Shown: positions 15,549 to 24,245 of the stretch, piece after piece
Position numbering within the stretch: the stretch's first letter is position 1
How the letters are laid out: each line of letters starts with the position of its first letter
From: Faeciplasma sp048393055
GTDB taxonomy: Bacteria > Bacillota > Clostridia > Oscillospirales > Ruminococcaceae
Direction: 5' to 3'
DNA: 64,000 nt
Assembly (NCBI GenBank): GCA_048393055.1
Contig: DBFJJS010000019.1
Span: 1-64,000 of the forward strand
Program-made: the position numbers and the translations under genes
Notes under the pieces: model-generated
Database searches by the model: none
The model's input: the letters and a program-made list of their open reading frames with translations, nothing else
What the model was told of the DNA's origin: nothing

Positions 15549-17226
15549 ACATCCTGCCTTCACTTACATAGTAAATACGGTCTGCAACAGCCATTGTAGA
15601 TTCGCGGTGCGATACGAGTATAATGCTCTTTTTGCTCCTCTGGTCTTTGAGCGCCTTAAGAATGATTCCTTCGTTTATGCTGTCGACGTTGCTTGTGGGC
15701 TCATCCAGGAGTATGAGCTCGCTGCCGCTAAGAAATGCCCTTGCCAGACCTATGCGTTGTTTTTCACCGGCTGAAAGGTTGTCTCCGAGAGTACCCGCTC
15801 TGGTTTTATAGCCGTCCGGCAGGGAGAGGATGAAGTCGTGGACCGACGCCAGCCTGCATGCGTTTTCTATTTCCTCCTGCGTAGCGTCGGATTTTGCTAT
15901 GCGCAGATTGTCCTCAATTGTTTCTTCAAAGAGATATGTAGACTGGCTGACCATTGTTACATTGTCTAAAAGGCTGTCCGTATTGATTTTATCTATGTCT
16001 ATGCCGTTATAGCACAGATTGCCGCCGTCCTTTTGCCAAAACCTGAGCAGAAGCTTTAAAAACGTCGATTTTCCGCAGCCAGACTCGCCGACGATACCGA
16101 TGATCTCGCCCTTTTTTGCGTGCATGCAGATGTCTGTCAGAACCTGCGATTTTCCGTCATACGAGAATGAAAGCCCGCTTACGCTCAGGTCGCGGTAGCT
16201 TATATCTGAGCCGCCTGTTACAGGAGTTACGGCGGGCTTTTCCGAAAGCAGATTCAGCACCCTGTCTCCGGACGCCAATGTCTGTGTCAGGTTGCCGGGC
16301 AGCGCGGAAATTGCGATAACGGGACCGAACGAGCCGAAGATGCATACTACGCCTATAATCATTTTTCCGGCAGAAAGCATACCCTGAGTCAAAAGAAGGA
16401 TTCCTGCTGCAAGCGACGCTATAATAAACAGCGAAACGCAAAGCTCAGTGGCTGCGGAAGCTTTTGTTATATCGCGCTTCATTTTTTTGGTTTCACTGAG
16501 CAATATGTCTGACCTGGCGTCTACCTCTTTTTTGCGCTTCTCTCCCGCGTTATTAAATACGATGTCCTTGATTCCCTTAATGCTGTCGAGAAAATATGCG
16601 TTAAAAGATGAAAACTCGGCGCGGTAGCGAACTCCCGACGCTTTAAGCCTCCCCGAGGATATTATCGGCATTACTATGCCGACCGCTGCATATCCCAAAA
16701 GCGCAATGAGAGCCAGCCACCAGCTTGAGACAAATCCCACAAACAGCACTGCGCATAAAGATACTATTACGGCGATGCAAATCGGTGAGATGGTATGAGC
16801 ATAGAAAACCTCAAGGGTCTCTATATCGGAGGTTATCATGGCAATGATAGCTCCTTTTTGCTTGGTTTCGAGCTTTGCCGGACAGAGCGCACGCAGGGCG
16901 GTAAAGATTCTGTCCCGTAGGACGGCAAGCAGGCGGAATGCTATATAGTGGTTGCTGTACTGCTCCAAATACCGGAGCAGACCGCGAAGGACTCCGCATC
17001 CTATGGCAAGGGAAGCGATCAGTCCGTACGACATGGCTATCGATTCGCCGAGCGCCTTGGCAATCCCTACTGCGCCGAACAGCGTTACGCCCATTGCACA
17101 TATAAAGCCGGCAGAGCCGTTGACGACCGCAAGTATCATAATGTAGGCAAGGCTGCCCAGAAGAGTAATAAGGCTTGCCATAATTTTTATGCCGCTTCTG
17201 CGCAGCGACTGTCCTCTTTTTGTCAT
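15517..17226 (-). CDS. ABC half-transporter (ATPase-permease), second of a pair
   Basis: The 569-aa protein has six membrane helices followed by an ATPase domain with Walker A GESGCGKST, signature LSAGEKQRIGLARAF, Walker B ELILLDEPTSN and the H-loop VSHRES. It forms an obvious heterodimer partner with the gene upstream, whose stop overlaps its ATG (ATGA). Exporter-fold pairs in iron-regulated operons include importers such as IrtAB and YbtPQ as well as CydDC-like exporters. Linkage to DUF454, DUF3793 and flavodoxin genes and a shared operator lean towards iron or siderophore handling, but that is inference; peptide or drug export is not excluded. Confidence 0.9.
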   Translation of the reverse strand: MTKRGQSLRRSGIKIMASLITLLGSLAYIMILAVVNGSAGFICAMGVTLFGAVGIAKALGESIAMSYGLIASLAIGCGVLRGLLRYLEQYSNHYIAFRLLAVLRDRIFTALRALCPAKLETKQKGAIIAMITSDIETLEVFYAHTISPICIAVIVSLCAVLFVGFVSSWWLALIALLGYAAVGIVMPIISSGRLKASGVRYRAEFSSFNAYFLDSIKGIKDIVFNNAGEKRKKEVDARSDILLSETKKMKRDITKASAATELCVSLFIIASLAAGILLLTQGMLSAGKMIIGVVCIFGSFGPVIAISALPGNLTQTLASGDRVLNLLSEKPAVTPVTGGSDISYRDLSVSGLSFSYDGKSQVLTDICMHAKKGEIIGIVGESGCGKSTFLKLLLRFWQKDGGNLCYNGIDIDKINTDSLLDNVTMVSQSTYLFEETIEDNLRIAKSDATQEEIENACRLASVHDFILSLPDGYKTRAGTLGDNLSAGEKQRIGLARAFLSGSELILLDEPTSNVDSINEGIILKALKDQRSKKSIILVSHRESTMAVADRIYYVSEGRMYEQNPKQART

Positions 17227-18962
17227 ACGTTCACCCTTGCATATCCTTCCTCCAGCTCCTTTTGAGCCGCATAGAGCCTGGCATAGCCTCCGCGCCTGAG
17301 CATCAGTTCCTTATGTGTGCCGGACTGCTCAACCTCTCCGGCTTCCATGTAATAAATAATATCTGAGGGCACTACGTTTGCAAGGCGGTGCGAGATTACG
17401 ATGACTGATTTTGTTTTTGACAGCTTCTTTATGTTTGCCATGATAACTGCCTCGCTTTCGATATCTATGTTGCTTGTCGCCTCGTCGAATATGTAGATAT
17501 CCTTGTCTGCCACAAGGCTTATTGCAAGAGCAAGACGCTGCTTCTGACCTCCGGAAATATTGGCGGCGTCCTCTGTGATGACCTTTTCAAGACCGCCGCT
17601 TTTTCGAATAAATTCGGAAAGATTTACCTTTTCAAGCGCCGCATATATTTCGTCATCCGTAACGGAGCTTTTGGCAAGCATGAAGTTGGCGCGGATGGTT
17701 TCGTTAAAGATATATGTGCTGCCGCTTACAATCGCAAGGCGGGAGTAATAGTTTTCTCTTGACAGGTCTTTTATTTGTTTTCCGCCGATCGTTACTGTTC
17801 CCGATTCCGGTCGAAGCGCTCCTGACAGGATATTTACAACAGTTGATTTTCCGCAGCCGGATTCACCCACAATAGAGACCATTCCCGTCCGTGGGAAGCT
17901 CATGCTGACGTTCTTCAAAACGTCTCGCCTGCCGTCGTATGAGAAGACGATGTTTTTAAGACCAAGCTCGGTATCATCAGCCTTCTCTGACCCCCAAACA
18001 GGGTCTGGCTGCTCAAGCAGGGAAAGAATCTTATTTCCCGCGGACGCCCCGTTCATAGCCACGTGGAACGCAGAGCCGAAGGCCCTGAGCGGAAGAAAGA
18101 AATCTGCCGCTACAAGGATAAGGAACAACGCCGCAAACGGAGAAAGCCCGCGATTCACTACGCCGAGTACGGAAAGCGCGATTCCTATGCCTGCGCCGCC
18201 GTATGCGACGAGATCCATAATAGTTGTGCTTGCAAGCTGCATGACAAGCACCTTCATTGTTATTTTTCTAAATTCCTCGCTCGTCCTGTTCATCTTGACA
18301 TGCTGTGCGCCGTCGGCTTTGAATATTTTCAGCTCCTTCAGCCCCTGAACGCTGTCCAAAAAGGAGTCGCCCATCGACGTATATTTGCCCCAATATTTTG
18401 AGAAAATTTTTTTGGCATACCTGGACACGGCGACAATCGACGCCGGAATCAGAGGGACGCAGGCAAGAAGCACGACTGCTACACGCCAGTCTATCCATAC
18501 CGTGACGAAAAACAGTATTATCGGCGCCAGCATCGCATAGAAAAACTGAGGTATATAAGAGGAATAGTAAAGGTCAAGCTGCTCTATGCCCTCCATCGAC
18601 ACCTGAGTAAGCCCTGCCATGCTCATTCCGTCGGTGGAGCGTACGCCAAGCCTTACGATTTTATCGTATACTTTTTCGCGCAGCTCTTTTTTTGCCTTCC
18701 TTCCAAGAGTGTCCTTGAGATTTCCGGAAAGCCTGGACGAGGCGTAGCGGACGGCAGCACCCGCCAGAGCGATTATCGCAGGCCATAGGAATACGGCTGC
18801 TCCGCCGCTCTGCTCATTGTAATATACCGCGTTGCGTATCGCCATGCATATGCCGCAGGTAATTGAAACATTGGCAATAAGACCGGCAACCATAAGCGCA
18901 ACAGTGTAGAATATATATTTTTTATTTTCGCCAAGCAGACGAAGAAGTTTTTTATCTATCAT
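17223..18962 (-). CDS. ABC half-transporter (ATPase-permease), first of a pair
   Basis: This 579-aa partner has six membrane helices and an ATPase domain with Walker A GESGCGKST, signature ISGGQKQRLALAISL, Walker B DIYIFDEATSN and H-loop ISHRLA. The nucleotide sites look intact in both partners. It is the first gene of the operon. An in-frame start 12 codons upstream (18998) exists, but the ATG at 18962 is preceded by AAAGGAG at ideal spacing. Its leader of about 150 bases holds a strong promoter and two copies of the palindromic operator shared with the DUF3793/flavodoxin operon. Confidence 0.9.
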   Translation of the reverse strand: MIDKKLLRLLGENKKYIFYTVALMVAGLIANVSITCGICMAIRNAVYYNEQSGGAAVFLWPAIIALAGAAVRYASSRLSGNLKDTLGRKAKKELREKVYDKIVRLGVRSTDGMSMAGLTQVSMEGIEQLDLYYSSYIPQFFYAMLAPIILFFVTVWIDWRVAVVLLACVPLIPASIVAVSRYAKKIFSKYWGKYTSMGDSFLDSVQGLKELKIFKADGAQHVKMNRTSEEFRKITMKVLVMQLASTTIMDLVAYGGAGIGIALSVLGVVNRGLSPFAALFLILVAADFFLPLRAFGSAFHVAMNGASAGNKILSLLEQPDPVWGSEKADDTELGLKNIVFSYDGRRDVLKNVSMSFPRTGMVSIVGESGCGKSTVVNILSGALRPESGTVTIGGKQIKDLSRENYYSRLAIVSGSTYIFNETIRANFMLAKSSVTDDEIYAALEKVNLSEFIRKSGGLEKVITEDAANISGGQKQRLALAISLVADKDIYIFDEATSNIDIESEAVIMANIKKLSKTKSVIVISHRLANVVPSDIIYYMEAGEVEQSGTHKELMLRRGGYARLYAAQKELEEGYARVNV

Positions 18963-19044
18963 TTTTTCTCCTTTTGCACGGTAGTTTTTTTGCGGCAAAT
19001 CTCTTACGTTCAGTGTCTACGCAGAGCAAAACGTTGCGCATATC

Positions 19045-19062
19045 AGTTACCATATGCTAACC
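19045..19062. promoter_or_regulatory. palindromic operator, copy 3
   Basis: AGTTACC-ATAT-GCTAACC is an imperfect version of the shared palindrome. It is nested in a longer 32-base inverted repeat (19038-19069) whose outer arms are GCATATC and GATATGC, so in RNA it could also fold as a hairpin in the leader of the ABC operon. Confidence 0.55.
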
Positions 19063-19090
19063 GATATGCCGTTAATATAGCGGCGGCAGA

Positions 19091-19108
19091 AATTAGCCGT
19101 CGCTAACT
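19091..19108. promoter_or_regulatory. palindromic operator, copy 2
   Basis: AATTAGC-CGTC-GCTAACT lies about 11 bases downstream of the -10 box of the minus-strand ABC operon promoter, the position expected for a repressor that blocks transcription start. It matches copy 1 in the AGTTAGC/GCTAAYT half-sites. Confidence 0.65.
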
Positions 19109-19118
19109 CAATATCTTA

Positions 19119-19146
19119 AGTATACATATTTTTTTTCGAATGTCAA
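19119..19146 (-). promoter_or_regulatory. sigma-A promoter of the ABC operon
   Basis: On the minus strand TTGACA (19141-19146) and TATACT (19119-19124) are separated by 16 bases including an A8 run. The shared palindrome follows directly. Confidence 0.85.
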
Positions 19147-19181
19147 CAGGCTGCAGGCGCGAATTAAATTATACACGGGCT

Positions 19182-19928
19182 TTATTTTTTGATGTTATCG
19201 TCAAAGAGGTATCGGTATATCCTCTCGGGAGAATCGAGGATACTTTTAGTCAGCATATAGTGTCCGGTGCTTTTGCAGTCTGTCTGAGATATGCCGTTAT
19301 CTGTAAGCTCGTATATTTGAGCGTTGGGGTATGTGAGAATAATCGGCGAATGCGTTGCTATTATGAACTGAGAATTTTTCTTTACCAGCATGTTGACCAA
19401 ATAAAGAAACCGCAGAATGCTTGACGGAGAAAGCGCCGACTCTGGTTCGTCAAGTATATAAAGACCGTTGCCGCCGAACCGGTTCTCCATAAGAGCCATA
19501 AAGCCTTCGCCGTGAGATTTTTGGTGCAGCGATATACCGCCGTAGTAGGATAGGACGGAAGGCAGCGGCGAGCTTTTGTCTAAATCTTCAAGATAGGATG
19601 AAGCGTTATAAAAGCTTTCCGCTCTGAGAAAGTACCCGTCTTTTTCACGCTGCACCCTTGAAACGGCAATCTGCTTGTATAGCTCCGAATGAGTGTCTTT
19701 TGTTGAAAATATATAGTTTTTCGTGCCGCCTTCGGGGTTGAAGCCGCATGCAACCGCTATAGCCTCGATTATTGTTGACTTTCCCGTTCCGTTTTCTCCC
19801 GTGAATATGGTGACGTCGCTGTCGAACCTGAGAGAGCCCTCCTTCTCAAGATGCTTTACGGCGGGGATATTTTTCAAATACGAGCCGGCGTCTATTTTGC
19901 CGGCAAGCCTTATCCTGTCTATAAACAT
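19182..19928 (-). CDS. AAA-family ATPase (SMC/ABC-like), unknown role
   Basis: The 248-aa protein has an ABC/SMC-type ATPase core: Walker A TGENGTGKST (about residue 43), a signature-like SHGEGF, Walker B GLYILDEPESALS and the following switch H in ATHSPI. It corresponds to small single-domain AAA proteins (AAA_21/AAA_23 type) that occur singly on chromosomes and in some defence loci. It overlaps rmuC by 10 bases and is transcribed after it, so a link with DNA repair or recombination is reasonable. No nuclease or toxin gene accompanies it, so a defence role is not supported here. Confidence 0.85.
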   Translation of the reverse strand: MFIDRIRLAGKIDAGSYLKNIPAVKHLEKEGSLRFDSDVTIFTGENGTGKSTIIEAIAVACGFNPEGGTKNYIFSTKDTHSELYKQIAVSRVQREKDGYFLRAESFYNASSYLEDLDKSSPLPSVLSYYGGISLHQKSHGEGFMALMENRFGGNGLYILDEPESALSPSSILRFLYLVNMLVKKNSQFIIATHSPIILTYPNAQIYELTDNGISQTDCKSTGHYMLTKSILDSPERIYRYLFDDNIKK

Positions 19929-21103
19929 GGCGTGTTTTCGTCCTGCTCCTTCTTGTCAAGCCCGAGAAGCTCGCTCGACTGCCTTCCGTCCAGCTCGCCT
20001 ACAAGGCTCATCTTCTTTTGAATTATATCCGAGCGGCGCCTGAGCTCCTCTGTCGACTGCATTGCGGAGCTGAGGCGTTTCTGCACGCTTGATATCTGCT
20101 CCGCAAATTTTTGGTACTGCGATTTAACAGCCATTAAAAGCTTCATCACCTCAACGCTCTTTTCGTTGAGCGCGACGTTTGCAAACCCTACCCTCAGGCT
20201 GTTCAAAAGAGCCGTTATGGTAGTAGGTCCGGCAAGCATTACCCTTTGCGTTGTCTGACACCACTCGCTCAGCCCGCGTATTCTTAAGACTTCGGCGTAA
20301 AGGCTTTCCGTGGGCAGAAACATAACGGCAAAGTCTGTTGTGTTCGGAGGGTCGATGTATTTTTCGTTGATTGTTTTCGCCTCCGCCTTTATCCTAGCCT
20401 CAAGCTCATGGGAGGCTGCGGCGGCGGATTCTGCATCGTCTGCCTCGCAGAGCCTTGTATACGGGTCGGATGGCATTTTCGAGTCTATCGGAAGGTATGT
20501 AAAGCCGTGACCGTCCGGCTCGGAGGGAAGCTTTATCGCAAATTCCACCCTTTCAGACGAGCCGGACTTTGTAATGACATTGGTGTCGTACTGAGACGGA
20601 GTCATCGTCTGCTCTATGATTGCGGCAAGCTGCTGCTCTCCCCATATGCCGCGCGATTTTACGTTTGCAAGAGTGCGGTTGAGATTCTGAACGCCGCCCG
20701 AAAGCTTATTAAGCTCTCCAAGCGAGGCGTAGAGCTTGCCAAGGCTTTCGGCTACCTGCTTAAAATTGCTGTCAAGACGCTCGTCCAGCGATTTTGTAAG
20801 CTTTTCGTCTACCGTGCCTTTAATAGCGTCAAGCTTTTCATTCAGCACCCGTCTGACCTCTCCCAATTCGCGGCTCAGCTCCTCCGACGAAGCTCTTCGG
20901 TTTGCGTCCAGTGTGTTTGCAAGCTCCTCCCGCTGGAGCTTTGAATAGCTGTGAGTATCAAGACGGATGTCGTCAAGCCGTGAACAGACCTGCGAAAATT
21001 CCCTCGAGTAGTCCCGGCCCTTTTTGGCGGAAAGAGCGATTATAAGTATAACCAGTACGATTAACAGTATAAGGCACAAAAGCCCCGCTATCAGATATTC
21101 CAT
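19919..21103 (-). CDS. rmuC: DNA recombination protein RmuC
   Basis: RmuC limits DNA inversions and is a predicted nuclease-like protein. This 394-aa version has an N-terminal membrane anchor (about residues 4-26), a long coiled coil, then the conserved RmuC core (SRGIWGEQQLAAIIEQTM, AIKLPSEPDGHGFTYLPIDSKMP, DFAVMFLPTESLYAEV). Domain order and length fit the family. AGGAGG precedes the ATG. The downstream AAA ATPase overlaps it. Confidence 0.93.
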   Translation of the reverse strand: MEYLIAGLLCLILLIVLVILIIALSAKKGRDYSREFSQVCSRLDDIRLDTHSYSKLQREELANTLDANRRASSEELSRELGEVRRVLNEKLDAIKGTVDEKLTKSLDERLDSNFKQVAESLGKLYASLGELNKLSGGVQNLNRTLANVKSRGIWGEQQLAAIIEQTMTPSQYDTNVITKSGSSERVEFAIKLPSEPDGHGFTYLPIDSKMPSDPYTRLCEADDAESAAAASHELEARIKAEAKTINEKYIDPPNTTDFAVMFLPTESLYAEVLRIRGLSEWCQTTQRVMLAGPTTITALLNSLRVGFANVALNEKSVEVMKLLMAVKSQYQKFAEQISSVQKRLSSAMQSTEELRRRSDIIQKKMSLVGELDGRQSSELLGLDKKEQDENTPCL

Positions 21104-21205
21104 TTTAACCTCCTGTTTAAGCGTTATGTATATAATGATACCGCGCCGCTTGACCGCTGTCTACTCTTTTCGCGGACAGCATTTTATACAACCTGCTTAA
21201 AAAGC

Positions 21206-21234
21206 TTGCATTGTCAAATGTCTTTTGGTATAAT
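21206..21234 (+). promoter_or_regulatory. promoter for the 21494 gene
   Basis: TTGCAT (21206-21211) and TATAAT (21229-21234), 17-base spacer, on the plus strand. It would give the following gene a leader of about 250 bases. Confidence 0.6.
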
Positions 21235-21348
21235 ATTGATTGACAGATTGTTTGCCCTGTCCCGCCTGCGCTGAAGGGCCAGCAGGGCATCCCTCAACCT
21301 GTAAATTCCTATAAGACCGAGTGCGAGCATTGCAACATATGACAGCAT
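21214..21348 (-). CDS. possible 44-aa single-span membrane protein
   Basis: A short minus-strand frame encodes 44 residues: a hydrophobic segment (MLSYVAMLALGLIGIYRL) and a basic amphipathic tail (ALQRRRDRANN). An AGGCGG tract lies eight bases before the ATG and a TATAAT further upstream (around 21382-21388). It is also open 12 codons further upstream to 21384. It could be an independent small protein upstream of rmuC, but it is antisense to the leader of the plus-strand gene, so it may be fortuitous. Confidence 0.3.
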   Translation of the reverse strand: MLSYVAMLALGLIGIYRLRDALLALQRRRDRANNLSINIIPKDI

Positions 21349-21413
21349 GTCAGCTACCGCCTTTCCTTTATTTTCTGATTCCATTATATATGGCGGGTTG
21401 TACGTTTATTCGG

Positions 21414-21459
21414 ACTAATGGCGCCGCATTTGCTTATGTTAGTCCAAAATATCGGACTT
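21414..21459 (+). repeat. mutually exclusive inverted repeats in leader
   Basis: GGACTAA (21414-21420) can pair with TTAGTCC (21438-21444), and the same TTAGTCC core can instead pair with GGACTTA (21453-21459). The two hairpins exclude each other, shortly before the ribosome binding site of the following gene. Confidence 0.45.
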
Positions 21460-21493
21460 ATGCGGAAGGCTTATGCAAAGGAGGAGGCAGCTT

Positions 21494-22051
21494 GTGCAGG
21501 GCATAAGGCTGATACACGGGGTATCCGTTAAGGATATTAAGATGATAGGCAGGCAGTACAGGCTTTTAGGCGGCACACTTGAGCTTACCTTATCTGCCGA
21601 GGATTACGGAAGCTTTTTTGATAAGGCCGTAGGAATGCTTAAGGAACCGGTATTTTTCTTTATTGAGACGCCGAAAAGCCCAGATTCCGAGGAGTACGAG
21701 ACCTATTATCTCGACAACTGCACCCTGCCCGTCGCAAAGGCGATACTTAAGCGCTACTCGGGGATTCTGTATTCCGACGGAGTTATACGCTTCGGCTTCG
21801 GCTCTCACATAAGCGGCGATGAAATCTATATGCAGGAATACCAGCTTGTGAGGATATATTCGGACATGATACCTGGGTACGAGAAAATTGTCAGGGAGCT
21901 TGGATATGAAAGAAACGACGGGACCAAAACCATATGGGATGTTTTGAGCGATAAAAACGTCGGAGAGCGCGAGTCTGTCGAGTGCGACGACGAGACGTAC
22001 GCGGATATAATCGAAAACCTGTCGGAGCTTGGGATGTATATGGCTAAGTAA
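21494..22051 (+). CDS. conserved hypothetical protein
   Basis: A 185-aa soluble protein with no family I recognise. It is acidic and mixed alpha/beta, with segments such as RQYRLLGGTLELTLSAEDYGSFFDKAVGMLKEPVFFFIETP and a C-terminal helix (DDETYADIIENLSELGMYM). The start is taken as the GTG at 21494 because AAAGGAGGAGG (21477-21487) ends six bases before it; an ATG at 21473 overlaps the Shine-Dalgarno itself and is unlikely. It is preceded by a long leader with alternative hairpins and followed 49 bases later by xylB. No functional link with xylB is evident from sequence. Confidence 0.75.
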   Translation: MQGIRLIHGVSVKDIKMIGRQYRLLGGTLELTLSAEDYGSFFDKAVGMLKEPVFFFIETPKSPDSEEYETYYLDNCTLPVAKAILKRYSGILYSDGVIRFGFGSHISGDEIYMQEYQLVRIYSDMIPGYEKIVRELGYERNDGTKTIWDVLSDKNVGERESVECDDETYADIIENLSELGMYMAK

Positions 22052-22100
22052 ACATCCGGCAAAGCCGGTAAGATATAAATGTAAAACTGGAGGAATAGAT

Positions 22101-23624
22101 ATGGCTTATCTCATAGGTATAGACATCGGAACAAGCGGAACAAAAACTGTTTTGTTCGACGAAGAGGGAAAGGTAGTAGCTTCAAAGACGATTGAGTACC
22201 CAATGTACCAGCCTCAAAACGGCTACGCCGAGCAGGACCCCGCAGACTGGGCAAACGCCGTTATTAATACGATAAAGGCGGTTGTCAGCACAAGCGGAGT
22301 CAAGAAGGAGGATGTTAAGGGCATAGGGCTTTCCGGTCAGATGCACGGTCTTGTAATGCTCGACAAGCAGAACGAGGTTATTCGCCGCTCAATAATCTGG
22401 TGCGACCAGAGGACTGCCGACGAGGTCGACGAGATGAACCGCGTTCTCGGCAGGGAAAAGCTCATTGAAATCACCGCGAACCCCGCTCTCACAGGCTGGA
22501 CGGCTGCGAAGATTTTGTGGGTAAAAAACAACGAGCCTGAAAATTACGAGAGATGCCGGCACATCCTGCTGCCTAAGGATTACATAAGATTCGTCCTTAC
22601 CAACGAGTACGCAACCGAGGTTTCGGACGCATCCGGAATGCAGCTTTTAAACGTCGCTCAAAGAGACTGGTCCGACGAGATAATAGACGGTCTCGGGCTT
22701 GATAAAACGATGCTCGGAAAGGTTTACGAGTCATGCGAGGTCACGGGAAGGCTCACAAAGCAGATGGCTGAGCTGACAGGTCTTTGCGAGGGAACGGTCG
22801 TCGTAGGCGGAGCGGGAGACAACGCTGCTGCGGCTGTCGGAACAGGAGTTGTTGAGGATGGAAAGGCGTTTACAACTATAGGAACCTCCGGCGTTGTATT
22901 CGCGCACACATCTCAGATGCTTACAGACAAGCTTGGAAGAGTGCATACCTGCTGCGCGGCTGTTCCCGGATGCTGGCATGTAATGGGCGTTACCCAGGGC
23001 GCGGGACTGTCGCTCAAATGGTTTAGGGATAACTTCTGCGAGTCCGAAAAGGAAACCGCAAGGCTTATGGATGTTGACACATATTATCTTATGGACAAGG
23101 AGGCGGAGACTGTCCCGATAGGTGCTAACAGGCTTTTATATCTGCCGTATCTGATGGGCGAAAGAACTCCTCACCTCGACCCCGACGCAAGAGGCGTGTT
23201 CTTCGGGCTTTCCGCCATGCACACCAAAAAGGATTTGTTAAGGGCGGTAATGGAGGGCGTCTCCTATTCTCTTAGGGACTGTGTTGAGGTGTTCAAGCAG
23301 ATGAACGTTTCTGTTTCGGATATGATGGCGTGCGGCGGGGGAGGAACCAGCCCGCTTTGGAGGCAGATGCTTGCCGATCTTTACGGCTGCCCTGTTAAAA
23401 CGGCGTCCTCAAAGGAGGGACCCGCTCTCGGAGTTGCGTTGCTCGCGGGCGTAGGAGTGGGAATCTATTCGAGCGTGTCCGAGGCCTGCGCACAGGCGAT
23501 AAAGACGGATAAGATCCAGCAGCCGATTCAGGAGAACATTCCTAAGTACGAGGACTGCTACAGGCTTTACACCCAGATTTATCCTGCTCTCAAGGAGTCT
23601 TATAAGAAGCTTGTAAATATTTAA
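22101..23624 (+). CDS. xylB: xylulokinase
   Basis: XylB phosphorylates D-xylulose with ATP to xylulose 5-phosphate, feeding pentoses into the pentose phosphate or phosphoketolase route. The 507-aa protein is a FGGY kinase: phosphate 1 loop IGIDIGTSGTKTVLFD, the substrate-binding segment GLSGQMHGLVMLD and WCDQRT, the phosphate 2 loop TIGTSGVVF, and the adenosine motif MACGGGGTSPLWRQMLADL. An in-frame start 24 codons upstream exists, but the ATG at 22101 is preceded by GGAGG at ideal spacing and matches the family. No xylose isomerase lies in the window. The GH43 and GH3 xylan-type glycosidases further along would supply xylose. Confidence 0.95.
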   Translation: MAYLIGIDIGTSGTKTVLFDEEGKVVASKTIEYPMYQPQNGYAEQDPADWANAVINTIKAVVSTSGVKKEDVKGIGLSGQMHGLVMLDKQNEVIRRSIIWCDQRTADEVDEMNRVLGREKLIEITANPALTGWTAAKILWVKNNEPENYERCRHILLPKDYIRFVLTNEYATEVSDASGMQLLNVAQRDWSDEIIDGLGLDKTMLGKVYESCEVTGRLTKQMAELTGLCEGTVVVGGAGDNAAAAVGTGVVEDGKAFTTIGTSGVVFAHTSQMLTDKLGRVHTCCAAVPGCWHVMGVTQGAGLSLKWFRDNFCESEKETARLMDVDTYYLMDKEAETVPIGANRLLYLPYLMGERTPHLDPDARGVFFGLSAMHTKKDLLRAVMEGVSYSLRDCVEVFKQMNVSVSDMMACGGGGTSPLWRQMLADLYGCPVKTASSKEGPALGVALLAGVGVGIYSSVSEACAQAIKTDKIQQPIQENIPKYEDCYRLYTQIYPALKESYKKLVNI

Positions 23625-23640
23625 ATTAATAAAAAGAAAA

Positions 23641-23673
23641 ACGCTCTTGGAATTTATTCTCAAGAGCGTTTTT
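23641..23673 (+). terminator. terminator after xylB
   Basis: ACGCTCTTG (23641-23649) pairs with CAAGAGCGT (23661-23669), followed by a T run; an A tract on the left makes it potentially bidirectional. Confidence 0.88.
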
Positions 23674-23798
23674 AAATGCTTGTCACCCTCCGCGCCGAAG
23701 CGGCATAGAATATTACAAACAACTCCCCAACTGACTGAATAATGCAAAAGCATTTTGTCAACAATAAGGCTAAAGATATTTTTAAGGAGTGAAAATCC

Positions 23799-24149
23799 AT
23801 GTCAATTTACAGGGGAGAAATATATTATGCAGATCTCAGCCCTGTCGTAGGCTCGGAGCAGGGTGGAGTAAGACCGGTGCTGATAGTACAAAACGACGTT
23901 GGCAACAGGCATTCGCCTACGGTTATCGCAGCAGCTATAACAAGCCAGCGCGAGAAAACCCGTTTGCCGACGCATATCGAGATAAATTCGGGTTCTTGCG
24001 GTTTAGCAAAGGACAGCGTAGTGCTTTTGGAGCAGATACGTACCATAGATAAGCGGCGGCTGAAGGAGAGAATGGGGGTTTTGGACTCTACCTCCATGGA
24101 TAAGATCAACGCCGCGCTTCAAGTAAGCTTCGGTCTTACCGGAAACTGA
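23799..24149 (+). CDS. mazF: MazF/NdoA-type mRNA endoribonuclease toxin
   Basis: MazF cleaves mRNA at short specific sequences. The 116-aa protein shows the family hallmarks GEIYYADLSPVVGSEQGGVRPVLIVQND, the conserved TSQREKTRLPTHIEI segment and SVVLLEQIRTIDKRRL, the same type as Bacillus NdoA. AAGGAG precedes the ATG. No antitoxin gene (MazE/NdoAI-like) is encoded immediately upstream (23674-23798 contains no suitable frame) or downstream, so this copy is solitary in the window. It may be neutralised by an antitoxin elsewhere or may be a housekeeping RNase. Confidence 0.93.
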   Translation: MSIYRGEIYYADLSPVVGSEQGGVRPVLIVQNDVGNRHSPTVIAAAITSQREKTRLPTHIEINSGSCGLAKDSVVLLEQIRTIDKRRLKERMGVLDSTSMDKINAALQVSFGLTGN

Positions 24150-24203
24150 TCCGCAGCCGTTTCGGTTCGCTGTACATAACAATATATAGAGTATGGCGAA
24201 CGG

Positions 24204-24235
24204 TAAAAAGACCGACTCTTTAATAAGAATCGGTC
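24204..24235 (-). terminator. terminator of the darA-holB-ricT operon
   Basis: On the minus strand GACCGATTCTT pairs with AAGAGTCGGTC around a short loop (24210-24235), followed by five T residues (24205-24209 as A on the plus strand). Confidence 0.82.
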
Positions 24236-24245
24236 AGAACAAGCT

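Noticed and set aside
19182..21103. AAA ATPase plus rmuC as a defence system
   Set aside because: No nuclease, toxin or other defence effector is adjacent; rmuC is a normal chromosomal gene.
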